Assembly (NCBI RefSeq): GCF_001421705.1
Contig: NZ_LMKO01000022.1
Coordinates: forward strand, 62,339-126,338
Source: Xylophilus sp. Leaf220
GTDB lineage: Bacteria > Pseudomonadota > Gammaproteobacteria > Burkholderiales > Burkholderiaceae_C
Length of the DNA: 64,000 nucleotides
Reading direction: 5' to 3'
Shown: one piece after another, positions 1-7,867 of the stretch
Numbering within the stretch: the first letter of the stretch is position 1
Layout of the letters: each line of letters begins with the position of its first letter
Notes under the pieces: model-generated
The model's database searches: none
The model's input: the letters and a program-made list of their open reading frames with translations, nothing else
What the model was told of the DNA's origin: nothing
Translations under genes and position numbers: made by a program

Positions 1-241
1 CGTCTACGCCGGCAACCTGGGCGACAACTCCCTGTCCGTCATCGATGTAGCGAGCAAGAGCGTGGTCGCCACCATCACCGGATTCAAGGAGCCGCGGCAA
101 GCCATCGTCTTCACGCGCGACGGCAAGACGGCCTATGTTCTGAACGAAGACTTGGGAATCGCCAAAGTGGACTTGGCGAGCAACCGTGTGGAGGCGACGC
201 TGGCTGCGCCTGCGGCAAAGATGCAGAAGGCCGCGCCGTGA
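1..241 (+). CDS. C-terminal end of a YVTN-type beta-propeller protein (partial)
   Basis: The gene enters from the left edge; codons run from base 2 to the TGA at 239-241, giving 79 residues. The visible part contains two propeller-like repeats (VYAGN...SVIDVASKSVVATI and a following TPDGK-like FTRDGKTAYVLNED), the pattern of 40-residue YVTN repeats. Such proteins are usually periplasmic and often sit beside c-type cytochromes. It lies 112 bp before the sulfite oxidase-family gene and reads the same way, and a second, complete YVTN protein lies at 3135-4529, so the locus has two propellers. Function beyond the fold cannot be read from this fragment. Confidence 0.75.
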   Translation, partial: VYAGNLGDNSLSVIDVASKSVVATITGFKEPRQAIVFTRDGKTAYVLNEDLGIAKVDLASNRVEATLAAPAAKMQKAAP

Positions 242-353
242 AGAAGCGCTCGTGGACTACCTGAGATCGCCTGCAGCACAAGCAATCTTCGAGAAGTGGT
301 GTTGGAAGACACCCTGAATAGCCACTGTATTTATCTAACAAACGAGACAAACC

Positions 354-1625
354 ATGAGATCAGGTCGCGAAGCCACACCCACCGCGCAGCACGACGCCAA
401 GCGCCCTCCATCCCGTCGGCGCTTCGTCCAGGGCGCCGGTCTTCTCGCGCTGGGTGCGTCGCCGCTCGCCGCGCTGGCGGCTGGTCGCGATACTGGCGAA
501 GGCGTGACCTTTGCCGACGGACCGCGCCCCATGGTGACGTACCCGCAAAAACGGCCGCTGATTCGCGTTCACACCCGGCCGCCGCATCTGGAAACGCCGT
601 TCTCAGTCTTCAACGAAGGGCCGATCACCGCCAACGACGCTTTCTTCGTGCGTTACCACCTGGCCAACATCCCGCTGGCGGTCGACCCTGCTACCTACCG
701 GCTCACCGTCAAGGGAAAGGTCAACACGCCGCTGAACCTGTCGCTGGCCGATCTGAAGGCATTGGCAGAGCCTGTGGAAGTGGTGGCGGTCAATCAGTGT
801 TCCGGCAACAGCCGCGGGTACTCGTCGCCGCGCGTCTTCGGCGCCCAGCTCGCCAATGGCGCGATGGGCAATGCCCGCTGGGTCGGCGTGCCGCTGCGCA
901 AGGTTCTCGAGAAGGCGGGTGTGGCTGCGGGTGCCCGGCAGGTGACCTTCAACGGCCTCGACACGCCGGTGCTGCCCGCGACCTCGGACTTTCGCAAGGC
1001 GCTGGACATCGAACACGCGCTGCAGGACGAACCGATGCTCGCTTGGGGCATGAACGGCAAGGACCTTCCGTTCCTCAACGGCTACCCGGTCAAGCTCATC
1101 GTACCGGGCTACTTCGGCACCTACTGGGTCAAGCACCTCTCGGAAATCGAGGTCATCGACCATGTGTTCGACGGCCATGACGCGCTGTTCATGACGACCG
1201 CCTACCGCGTGCCCGACAACGACTGCCAGTGCGTGGCACCGGGTTCCGCAGCGGCGAAGACGCGGCCGATCTCGACGCTGCCCGTGCGCAGCTTCATCAC
1301 CAGCGTCCAGGCCGGTGGCATCCTGCCTTCCGCTCGCTCGATCGAACTCAAGGGCATCGCCTTCGATGGCGGTGCCGGCATCAAGACGGTGGAAGTCTCC
1401 ATCGACGGCGGCCAGAGCTGGAAGGCGGCGACGCTCGGCAAGGATCTGGGGCGCTTCTCGTTTCGGGAATGGCGGGCACCGGTGAGCTTCGCGAAGAAGG
1501 GCCGAGCCGTGCTCATGGTCCGCGCGACCAATCAGAAGGGCGAAGGCCAGCCTGCCACGGTGGACTGGAATCCGGCAGGTTACCGCCGCCATGTGGTCGA
1601 GTCCACGCCGGTCACCATCGCCTGA
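354..1625 (+). CDS. sorA: Sulfite oxidase-family molybdoenzyme (SorA/SoxC-like), Tat-exported
   Basis: A 423-residue periplasmic molybdopterin oxidoreductase, expected to oxidise sulfite (or a related oxyanion or sulfoxide) and pass electrons to a cytochrome c. A twin-arginine signal is visible (RRRFVQG at residues 21-27, then a hydrophobic stretch ending in ALAA). The molybdenum-ligand cysteine lies in the family motif CSGNSR (Cys149), followed by GNARWVGVPL. The C-terminal third (from about residue 310) matches the Mo-co dimerisation domain in style (KGIAFDGGAGIKTVEVSIDGG). The next gene, 9 bp downstream, encodes a diheme cytochrome, as in sorAB pairs. SorA versus SoxC cannot be settled without a tree; no sox genes are in the window, which favours SorA. 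Confidence 0.85.
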   Translation: MRSGREATPTAQHDAKRPPSRRRFVQGAGLLALGASPLAALAAGRDTGEGVTFADGPRPMVTYPQKRPLIRVHTRPPHLETPFSVFNEGPITANDAFFVRYHLANIPLAVDPATYRLTVKGKVNTPLNLSLADLKALAEPVEVVAVNQCSGNSRGYSSPRVFGAQLANGAMGNARWVGVPLRKVLEKAGVAAGARQVTFNGLDTPVLPATSDFRKALDIEHALQDEPMLAWGMNGKDLPFLNGYPVKLIVPGYFGTYWVKHLSEIEVIDHVFDGHDALFMTTAYRVPDNDCQCVAPGSAAAKTRPISTLPVRSFITSVQAGGILPSARSIELKGIAFDGGAGIKTVEVSIDGGQSWKAATLGKDLGRFSFREWRAPVSFAKKGRAVLMVRATNQKGEGQPATVDWNPAGYRRHVVESTPVTIA

Positions 1626-1634
1626 GGACACGCC

Positions 1635-2315
1635 ATGAAAACCACCACTTTTTTGGCCCGCGCCGTTCTTGGCTGCTGCGTGTTGATCGCGTTCAACGCG
1701 TTGGCCGCGCCGCCCGACATCAAGCTGCAGCCCGACACGTCGAAGCTGCGCCCGTCGAAGCTGCCGGGCTACGCCATCGCGATGCAGAAATGCGCGATCT
1801 GCCATTCGGCGGACTACGTCAACTACCAGCCACCCGGCATGACGCAGACGCAGTGGACCGCCGAGATGGCCAAGATGCAGCACACCTACGGTGCGCCGAT
1901 CAGTGATGACGAAGTCAAGCAGTTGGGTGCCTATTTGGCGGTCGCCTACGGGTCTGCGAAGGCCACAGACGCCAGTGTGATCGCCGCATCCACACCAGCG
2001 TCTGCGCCGCCCGCTCCGCCAACGTCACCGGGTGCTGCGGCCGCGCCACCAGCTGGTGGCGGGAGTGTCAACGTCCAAGCGCTTCTTGCGAGCAACGCGT
2101 GTCTGAGTTGCCATGGCCTGACCCAGAAGATCGTCGGTCCGGGCTATCACGACATCGCCGAAAAGTACAAGGCCGATCAGCAGGCGCAGTCGAAGCTGGA
2201 GGCCAGCATCCGTGGCGGCAGCGTCGGCAAGTGGGGCAGCGTGCCGATGCCGCCTTTCGCCGCACTGAAACCCGAAGAGGTGAAAGCGCTGGCTGCGTTC
2301 GTCTTGAAGCAGTAA
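1635..2315 (+). CDS. sorB: Diheme c-type cytochrome, likely electron acceptor of the sulfite oxidase
   Basis: 226 residues with a Sec signal peptide (about residues 1-25, ending NALAA). There are two heme-binding CxxCH motifs, CAICH at 53-57 and CLSCH at 156-160. They lie in two small domains joined by an Ala/Pro-rich linker (about 114-143). The first domain resembles SorB-type subunits (motif, then PPGMTQTQW); the second looks like a class I cytochrome c with a distal Met in MPPF. It follows sorA after 9 bp, so co-expression is near certain. The textbook SorB subunit carries one heme, so the second domain is an addition that could pass electrons on to the HiPIP encoded next. Confidence 0.85.
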   Translation: MKTTTFLARAVLGCCVLIAFNALAAPPDIKLQPDTSKLRPSKLPGYAIAMQKCAICHSADYVNYQPPGMTQTQWTAEMAKMQHTYGAPISDDEVKQLGAYLAVAYGSAKATDASVIAASTPASAPPAPPTSPGAAAAPPAGGGSVNVQALLASNACLSCHGLTQKIVGPGYHDIAEKYKADQQAQSKLEASIRGGSVGKWGSVPMPPFAALKPEEVKALAAFVLKQ

Positions 2316-2329
2316 GCACGCCCCCGATC

Positions 2330-2349
2330 GCCGGAGCGATGACTCCGGC
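2330..2349. other. Short stem-loop between the cytochrome and HiPIP genes
   Basis: Perfect 7-bp inverted repeat GCCGGAG / CTCCGGC with a 6-nt loop in the 66-bp gap. No T-run follows on the + strand, so it is not a textbook terminator. It could be a processing or mRNA-stability site that sets the ratio of the upstream and downstream products. Confidence 0.4.
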
Positions 2350-2381
2350 AACGACTAAAAACCCCCCACGAGATTAAAAAA

Positions 2382-2702
2382 ATGACCCCCACGAATCGCC
2401 GCTTTTTCATCTTGCAAGTTGCCGGCGCGGCAACTGCGCTGTCCGTCTCCGCCGCCCACGCACAGTCCGGTGGCCCGAAGCTGGCCGAGACCGATCCTCA
2501 GGCCGTGGCGCTCGGCTACAAGGAAGACACCACCAAGGTCGACGCCAAGAAATTCCCCAATCACGCGGCCAGCCAGAACTGCGCGAACTGTCAGCTGTTT
2601 CAAGGCAAGCCCAAGGAAGCGACGGGCGGCTGCCCGCTGTTCGCCGGCAAGCAGGTCGCTGCTGCGGGCTGGTGCAGCGCATGGAACAAGAAAGCGGCAT
2701 GA
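2382..2702 (+). CDS. High-potential iron-sulfur protein (HiPIP), Tat-exported
   Basis: 106 residues: a Tat-like signal (NRRFFILQVAGAA, cleavage after AHA near 27) and a mature HiPIP domain. The four cysteines that hold the [4Fe-4S] cluster are visible at residues 67, 70, 84 and 98 in CANCQLF, GGCPLF and GWCSAW, with family spacing. HiPIPs are soluble periplasmic one-electron carriers. The position after sorA-sorB suggests it takes electrons from the cytochrome to a terminal oxidase or other acceptor. Its stop overlaps the next start by 4 nt (ATGA), so translation is coupled. Confidence 0.93.
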   Translation: MTPTNRRFFILQVAGAATALSVSAAHAQSGGPKLAETDPQAVALGYKEDTTKVDAKKFPNHAASQNCANCQLFQGKPKEATGGCPLFAGKQVAAAGWCSAWNKKAA

Positions 2703-3103
2703 GCAGCGGCTTCGTTCGTGCGGGGTTCCTCGGGTTGCTGGTCGCAGGGAGCACGTTGACGCAGGCGGCCGACATGCACGCGCACAGTATGAAAGCCGAG
2801 GGCGTCGTGCCTCCCAGCTTCATGGCCAGCACGGCCAAGCCCTTCGATGCGCTGATGGGCGATGCCATGGCCGTAATGGACCACGACATGCGCACCGCAC
2901 CCATGAACGGCCAGCCCGCGCACGACTTCATGACCATGATGATTCCCCATCACCAGGGCGCCATCGACATGGCCAAGTCGATCCTGCTCAACACGCAAGA
3001 CCCGGAAGTGCGCAACCTCGCGCAGGGAATCATCACCGAGCAGTCCAACGAGATCCGGCTGATGCAGGCCTGGCTCGCACGCCACGCATCACCCGCCAAG
3101 TAG
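2699..3103 (+). CDS. DUF305 family periplasmic protein, Met/His-rich
   Basis: 134 residues from the ATG at 2699, which overlaps the HiPIP stop; an ATG at 2672 in the same frame would lie inside the HiPIP gene and is less likely. A signal peptide (to about TQAAD) is followed by a helical DUF305 domain with the family motif MMIPHHQGAIDMA. Methionine and histidine are abundant (for example MGDAMAVMDHDM). DUF305 proteins are ferritin-like helical bundles found in metal-handling loci; their biochemical role is not settled. Here it is co-translated with a HiPIP in a redox operon, so metal binding or oxidant scavenging by Met residues are both possible. Confidence 0.85.
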   Translation: MSSGFVRAGFLGLLVAGSTLTQAADMHAHSMKAEGVVPPSFMASTAKPFDALMGDAMAVMDHDMRTAPMNGQPAHDFMTMMIPHHQGAIDMAKSILLNTQDPEVRNLAQGIITEQSNEIRLMQAWLARHASPAK

Positions 3104-3134
3104 TCGCTCCAGACACGTCGAAGAAGGACCTTTC

Positions 3135-4529
3135 ATGAATTCACTCAAACCCCTTGTCCTTGCCACGGCGCTGGCCGTTGCATCTTTCGGTGCATCGGCC
3201 GCTTCCAATCCCGGCGACCGCGTCTACACCGCAGACCAGAACACCAACACGGTGTCGGTGATCGACCCGAACACCAACACATTGCTCGGCCAGATCAAGC
3301 TGGGGAACCAGCGCCCCGACGTGCTGTCGCCGATCTACAAGGGCGAGATCAACGTTCACGGCCTCGGTTTCTCGCCCGACCACCGCGCGCTGGTCGCCAT
3401 TGCCAACGGCTCGAACTCGGTGACCTTCATCGACACGGCGACCAACAAGGTCAAGGGCGTGACTTACGTCGGCCGCTCGCCGCACGAGGCCTTCTTCACG
3501 CGCGACGGCAAGGAGGTCTGGGCCGTGGTGCGCGGAGAAAACTACGTCTCGGTGATCGACGCGAAGACCTTCAAGGAGAAACGCCGGATCGAGACCGCGC
3601 CGGGTCCCGGCATGGTGCTGTTCACGCCGGACGGTGGGCGCGCCTTCGTGGTGTCGAGCTTCACGCCCGAAGTGGCCGTGGTCGACACGCGCTCGTACAA
3701 GATCGTGAAGCGCATTCCGGTCGTGAGTCCGTTCTCGCCGTTCCTGCAGTTCACGCCGGACGGCAAGGAAGTCTGGATGGGCCACAAGGACGTCGGCAAG
3801 GTCACTCGCATCGACGTGAAGTCGATGGCGGTGACGAGCGTGATCGACACCGGCTTCATCACCAACCATCTCGGCTTCGCCAAAACCGCGCGCGGCACGC
3901 TGGCTTACGTCGCCGTGGGTGGCGAGAACGTCGTGAAGGTCTACTCGACCGATGGCGAGGCGAAGCTGCTCAACACCATCGCGACTGGCGCGCTGCCGCA
4001 TGGCGTCTGGCCATCGGACGACGGCACGCGCATGTACGTCGGACTGGAGAACGGCGATGCGGTCCAGGTGATCGATACCGCCAGCGACAAAGTCATCGCG
4101 GCAGTGCCGATTGGACAGGCTCCGCAGGCGCTGGTCTACGTTTCGAACGCCGTGCCGTCGGGTGCCGGCACGGACAACCTGAAGCCGCTGGCGAACGCGG
4201 CGCCGGTCAACATTCCGCTCATGCCCGATTCCGGCGACGCCAAGGGCTTCGTGGTGGCACGCAATTTCGGCGTGGTCGATGCGCTGGAACTGTTCCTCTA
4301 CAAACTCAAGCCGGAAACGGTCTACAGCATCTACGTGGGCGATCAGAAAGTGCCCGTCGCCAGCTTCAAGACCAATCCGATGGGAATGGCCGACGGCACG
4401 GCGATCGGCGAAATCCGCGAGGTCACTCGTCTGCAGTCGGAAGCCAATCCGAAGACCGCATCGATCGTGGTCATCGAAGGCGATGGGCCGATGGATGCAG
4501 CCAAGGTGGTTCTGCGCAGCCCGATGTGA
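3135..4529 (+). CDS. YVTN beta-propeller protein with extra C-terminal domain
   Basis: 464 residues with a Sec signal (residues 1-23, ending GASA). Residues about 28-340 hold seven or so YVTN-type blades (repeated V.VIDP.TNT, FTPDGKEVW, V.VIDT.SDKVIA patterns), giving a periplasmic seven-bladed propeller. Residues about 370-464 form a separate small domain (NFGVVDALELFLYKLKPETVYSIYVGD) that ordinary YVTN proteins lack. No CxxCH motif is present, so it is not a cytochrome cd1-type enzyme. It is the second propeller in the locus and sits 31 bp after the DUF305 gene. It may be a scaffold or binding protein of the redox complex. Confidence 0.8.
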   Translation: MNSLKPLVLATALAVASFGASAASNPGDRVYTADQNTNTVSVIDPNTNTLLGQIKLGNQRPDVLSPIYKGEINVHGLGFSPDHRALVAIANGSNSVTFIDTATNKVKGVTYVGRSPHEAFFTRDGKEVWAVVRGENYVSVIDAKTFKEKRRIETAPGPGMVLFTPDGGRAFVVSSFTPEVAVVDTRSYKIVKRIPVVSPFSPFLQFTPDGKEVWMGHKDVGKVTRIDVKSMAVTSVIDTGFITNHLGFAKTARGTLAYVAVGGENVVKVYSTDGEAKLLNTIATGALPHGVWPSDDGTRMYVGLENGDAVQVIDTASDKVIAAVPIGQAPQALVYVSNAVPSGAGTDNLKPLANAAPVNIPLMPDSGDAKGFVVARNFGVVDALELFLYKLKPETVYSIYVGDQKVPVASFKTNPMGMADGTAIGEIREVTRLQSEANPKTASIVVIEGDGPMDAAKVVLRSPM

Positions 4530-5128
4530 TCCAAGGCCCGCGCATCTTTCGTTACGTCGTGCGGCAAGACCGCGGCGGGTCGCCGAATCCTTTTCACGGC
4601 TGGTGCTCGCTCGCTGTGTGCAAGCCGCAGATTCGTCGCTCGGCACGTGTCGGCGACTGGATCGTCGGCCTGCGCAGCCGCCACAACGACCAGCTCGTCT
4701 ACGCGATGCGCGTCGATGAGGTCATGGCGCTGGGCGACTACTGGGCGGACCCGCGCTTTGTCGCCAAGCGACCTGGCGGCGATGGCCCCCCGGACAACTT
4801 CTATCGGGCGATGGCGAACGGCTCGATAAAGCAGGTGGCCAACACGTTGCACGACGACAGCGAGGCCGCGCGAGACATTGCGGGCCTCAACGCCCTGGTG
4901 TCGTGGCATTTCTGGTACTTCGGCGACCAGAGCCCACCGCTGTCGACCGATCTGGTGCACCTGACGCATTCGGGCCAGGGACACTCGCTGCACCGGCGGC
5001 GTCGAGCGGATGACGTCGCCGTGCTGCAGCACTGGCTGGACCACTGGCCGATGGGCCGCAACGGAAATCCCGTCGATGCCTGGCCCATCGGGCGCCAAGA
5101 CTACTTGTGCACTTCGAGCTGGCTGTAG
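4526..5128 (+). CDS. Nmad2-like (nucleotide modification associated domain 2) protein
   Basis: 200 residues, starting with GTG that overlaps the propeller stop (GTGA). The sequence fits my recollection of the Nmad2 family: an opening strand, then NPFHGWCSLAVCKPQIRRSA.VGDWIVGL, VYAMRVDEVM, YW.DPRF..KRP, and a C-terminal helix ending in a WL..W motif. Family proteins are predicted cytosolic and linked by gene context to modified nucleotides; no reaction is proven to my knowledge. Its coupling to periplasmic redox genes is unexpected. Its last 28 bp overlap the 3' end of the convergent anti-sigma gene. The family call rests on motif memory only. Confidence 0.65.
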   Translation: MIQGPRIFRYVVRQDRGGSPNPFHGWCSLAVCKPQIRRSARVGDWIVGLRSRHNDQLVYAMRVDEVMALGDYWADPRFVAKRPGGDGPPDNFYRAMANGSIKQVANTLHDDSEAARDIAGLNALVSWHFWYFGDQSPPLSTDLVHLTHSGQGHSLHRRRRADDVAVLQHWLDHWPMGRNGNPVDAWPIGRQDYLCTSSWL

Positions 5129-5937
5129 ACCGCCTCCGCGACCCGCAGCATTTCGGACTTGCTGTCGCCTGAAGAGATGGCGTAGCCGAATTCCTTGTCG
5201 ACCCAGTAGAAGACATTCACCGGGCCATCCTGGCCGAACTTGAAGGCCGTCTCGCGTCCGGCGTCCTCGCGGGTGACGTACAGCGTCAGACGCTCGCCCT
5301 TTGCGCCGCCGAACATGAACTGCGCCACCGGCCCCTTGTCGCCCGGCAGCAGCCGCCCGCCGATGAGCTCGTAGCCCAGGGCGCGCAGGTCGGGCGGCTT
5401 CACTTCGGTGCCCATGCGCTTGGTCAGCCAGGTGACGAGTGCCTGCTCCTGGTCGGCGCCGACCTCCACCGGACGACGCACGTCCGGGCTGTAGACCACG
5501 TGGGCCACGGCTGCACGGTGAGCGAAACCATTGAGCGTGCCCACTCGCGCCGCCGCCAGCGTGGCACTGCGCTGCAGTTGCCCATCGTAGGCGCCACGGC
5601 CCCACCAAGCCGACCCGGTGCTGACGACCGCGATCGCCACGCCGGCTGCCAGGGAGCGCCACGGCCATTCCTGCCAGCCCGCCCCCGGCGCCGGCTTCAG
5701 CGGCAGGCGCAACGGCAAGGGCTCGGACAGGACCGGGTCGAGCAACTGCTTGAGCGCCAGATTCTGGGCACGCCAATCGTCCACGCGCTGGCGTTCGGCC
5801 GGGTGGGCATCCAGGAATTTATCGATTTCGACATGCCGCGAAGAGTCCAGAAGCTGGTCCGCGTAAGCATGCAGATCGGCTTCGGTCACCGGCTTGATGC
5901 CGTCGGTGGAAATGGGTTTGAGTGGGGGAGAGTCCAT
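5101..5937 (-). CDS. Membrane anti-sigma factor paired with the ECF sigma factor
   Basis: 278 residues from the ATG at 5937, one base after the sigma factor stop; a longer frame to 6015 would overlap the sigma gene. The N-terminal cytoplasmic part (VTEADLHAYADQLLD...AERQRVDDWRAQNLALKQLLD) resembles an anti-sigma domain but has no HxxxCxxC zinc motif. A single membrane segment follows (about 92-112, SLAAGVAIAVVSTGSAWWG), then a periplasmic domain of about 165 residues. This is the layout of RsiW-type anti-sigma factors that sense an envelope signal and release the sigma factor. Confidence 0.85.
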   Translation of the reverse strand: MDSPPLKPISTDGIKPVTEADLHAYADQLLDSSRHVEIDKFLDAHPAERQRVDDWRAQNLALKQLLDPVLSEPLPLRLPLKPAPGAGWQEWPWRSLAAGVAIAVVSTGSAWWGRGAYDGQLQRSATLAAARVGTLNGFAHRAAVAHVVYSPDVRRPVEVGADQEQALVTWLTKRMGTEVKPPDLRALGYELIGGRLLPGDKGPVAQFMFGGAKGERLTLYVTREDAGRETAFKFGQDGPVNVFYWVDKEFGYAISSGDSKSEMLRVAEAVYSQLEVHK

Positions 5938-5938
5938 G

Positions 5939-6463
5939 TCACTTGATCCTGCGCAGGGGCGCGGCAACTTGGGCTGATGGCGCGCGGCCTTGCAGTTCCT
6001 GTCGCAGCTTGTCACGGCCGCGCGCCAGGCGGGACATCACCGTGCCGATGGGCACGCCGAGCGCGGTGGCGGCTTCTGCATAGCTCATTTCTTCGACTGC
6101 GATGAGCAGCAGCACCTCGCGTTGCTCCACGGGCAGCCGCTGCAGGACGCGGTCCAGGTCGCGGACCTCGATGCCGTCGGACTGGCTGGCTCGTTGTGGG
6201 ATTTCGGGCAGGTCGTCGCCCGCGCTGTCCTCGGGTCGCCTGCCCTTGGCGCGTACACCGTCGATGAAGTGGTTGTGCATGATGCCGAACATCCAGGCGC
6301 GGATGTCGCCGCGTTTCTGCCAAAGCGAGAACCGACTCCAAGCCCGTTCCAGCGTGTCCTGCACCAGGTCGTCAGCTCGCTCGGTGTCTGCCACCAGCCC
6401 GCGCGCGTAACGGCGCAGGCTGGGAATGCAGGCGACGATCGAGGCTTCGTCCTGTGCGCGCAT
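5939..6463 (-). CDS. ECF-subfamily RNA polymerase sigma factor
   Basis: 174 residues. Region 2 (about 15-75: RRYARGLV.D.ERADDLVQDTLERAW, then IRAWMFGIMHNHFID) recognises the -10 element. Region 4 (about 108-160: LPVEQREVLLLIAVEEMSYAEAATALGVPIGTVMSRLARGR) recognises the -35. It is followed at once by its anti-sigma gene and preceded by a COG4315 gene, the usual three-gene ECF unit. An ECF-type promoter lies upstream of the COG4315 gene, so the sigma factor probably drives its own operon. Confidence 0.93.
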   Translation of the reverse strand: MRAQDEASIVACIPSLRRYARGLVADTERADDLVQDTLERAWSRFSLWQKRGDIRAWMFGIMHNHFIDGVRAKGRRPEDSAGDDLPEIPQRASQSDGIEVRDLDRVLQRLPVEQREVLLLIAVEEMSYAEAATALGVPIGTVMSRLARGRDKLRQELQGRAPSAQVAAPLRRIK

Positions 6464-6499
6464 GGGATGAAGCGTCGTGCTCTCTTCCGTTCTGGTCGG

Positions 6500-6877
6500 T
6501 CAGGGCTTGATGACGTGCCAGACGTTCTTGAAGTTGTCGCCAGTCATGTCGCCGACCTTCATGTCGGACTTGTACAGGTACACCGGCTTGCCCTTGTAGG
6601 CCCACTGCTTGGTGCCGTCGTCGCGCACAACGATGGTCATGTCGCCTTCGGGCTTCGCGTCCGCTTCTGCCATCACCGGTGGCCACAGTCCGGCGCACGG
6701 GCCGTTGCAGGCACTCTTGCCGCTGCCCGCCGTGTCGTTGTCGAAGGTGTAGAGCGTCATGCCGCTGGTGTTGACCAGCATGCCGCCGGCTGTCTTGACA
6801 GGAGCGGCGGCCATAGCGGCGCCAGAGGCGAGCGCGGCGAGCGCAAGAATCAGGGTGGGCAGAAGGGAAGATTTCAT
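6500..6877 (-). CDS. COG4315 secreted protein with Yx(F/W/Y)xxD-type repeats
   Basis: 125 residues, signal peptide to about residue 24 (AMAA). The family pattern is visible: LYTFDND, CNGPCAGLWPP and WAYKGKPVYLYKSD, followed by W-H near the end. Members of this family (often labelled predicted lipoproteins) are exported and recur beside ECF sigma factors; their function is unknown. This copy has no lipobox cysteine, so it should be soluble in the periplasm. It is the first gene of the ECF operon and so the most likely target or sensor partner. Confidence 0.85.
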   Translation of the reverse strand: MKSSLLPTLILALAALASGAAMAAAPVKTAGGMLVNTSGMTLYTFDNDTAGSGKSACNGPCAGLWPPVMAEADAKPEGDMTIVVRDDGTKQWAYKGKPVYLYKSDMKVGDMTGDNFKNVWHVIKP

Positions 6878-6923
6878 GGGAAGTCCTGTGGAAGATGGAA
6901 TTGGTCAGAGTTGACATCCAGAC

Positions 6924-6950
6924 AGACGCTTGGCCGCCTGCGTTTATTCC
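6924..6950 (-). promoter_or_regulatory. ECF-type promoter for the COG4315-sigma-anti-sigma operon
   Basis: Reading the minus strand, GGAATAA (6950-6944) is followed after 15 nt by CGTCT (6928-6924), the classic -35/-10 pair of group ECF promoters. It lies about 47 bp before the COG4315 start. This supports autoregulation by the sigma factor two genes downstream. Confidence 0.75.
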
Positions 6951-6956
6951 GCTGTC

Positions 6957-7703
6957 TCAAAGAATTTTTGAGATGGGCGCCAGCGCAGATGGCTGCCAGA
7001 TGCATTGCAGATGCAGTGTGCGACCAGCGCCTGACTCATAGGCACGCATTTCGCCGTTGGCGATCTCCAGGCACGAGACCGCTTGTTCACTGAGTTCTTC
7101 AAGCTGCATCACCAGCGCCCGCAGGCTGTTGCCATGACCGACGACAGCTACCGTTTGGGCCAACGCCAATGATGGTTCGATCAGTTCCTGCCAGAGCGCG
7201 GTCACCCGCAGAACGGTTTGCGCGAGTGATTCCGCCAAGGGCAGGGGTTCCAGCCCTGCGCAGGGTGGTTCCATCGATGGATCCGTCGCCACCCGACCGA
7301 CATCGTCCTGAGTCCACGGCGGCGGTACCGCGCGGTACGACCTGCGCCAAGCTTGCACCTGATCGGCACCGTACCGCGCGATGGCTTCGGCCTTGGATGA
7401 CCCCGTCAATGCACCATAGTGCCGCTCGTTCAACCGCCAGTCGGCTGTGCGTGGCGCCGATGGACTTCCCGCTGCGAGCAGCAAGCAGTCGACAGACCGT
7501 ACGCAACGGACCAGCATCGAGGAGAAGACGCGGTCGACGACCAGACCTGACCGCCGAATCGCACGGCCGGCCTCCTGCATCTGACGCACACCCCGCGGCG
7601 TGAGGCCCACGTCGGCCCAGCCGGTGAAACGCTGTGCCAGGTTCCATTCGGACTCACCGTGTCGGATGAGCAGCAGTTGCACCTGCGATCGTGGCGCCGA
7701 CAC
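6957..7703 (-). CDS. gpmA: Histidine phosphatase, 2,3-bisphosphoglycerate-dependent phosphoglycerate mutase type
   Basis: The catalytic signature LLIRHGESEWNLAQRFTGW.D is near the N-terminus, with the acid LNERHYGALTG and the second histidine VVGHGNSLRAL, all as in GpmA. The frame is open to a TTG at 7808, but homology starts just after a GTG at 7703 that has AGGG upstream and gives 248 residues, the family length; I chose that start. It is the last gene of the leftward fluoride-resistance cluster, 164 bp after fetB. Phosphoglycerate mutase works next to fluoride-sensitive enolase, so an extra copy here may protect glycolysis. A broad-range phosphatase is the alternative. Confidence 0.75.
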   Translation of the reverse strand: MSAPRSQVQLLLIRHGESEWNLAQRFTGWADVGLTPRGVRQMQEAGRAIRRSGLVVDRVFSSMLVRCVRSVDCLLLAAGSPSAPRTADWRLNERHYGALTGSSKAEAIARYGADQVQAWRRSYRAVPPPWTQDDVGRVATDPSMEPPCAGLEPLPLAESLAQTVLRVTALWQELIEPSLALAQTVAVVGHGNSLRALVMQLEELSEQAVSCLEIANGEMRAYESGAGRTLHLQCIWQPSALAPISKIL

Positions 7704-7867
7704 GTTCAATTGCCCTGCCTGTCGGCATGCGGATCCAGTGGCGTGGGTGTTCTCAGCCGGGCCATCGAACGTCGCAGATGCAGCGTCGATGCCCAAACGA
7801 GCGCGCAAGCAAGGTGCCTGTTCATGATCTTCTTTAGATTCGGGATTTTTGAAACATGATCTGAGTG

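Noticed and set aside
2330..2349. Stem-loop taken as an intrinsic terminator of sorAB
   Set aside because: No T-run follows on the coding strand; kept only as a stem-loop.
3141..4646. Long minus-strand frame opposite the YVTN propeller gene
   Set aside because: It is composition-driven and lacks any domain; the + strand gene has a signal peptide and clear repeats.
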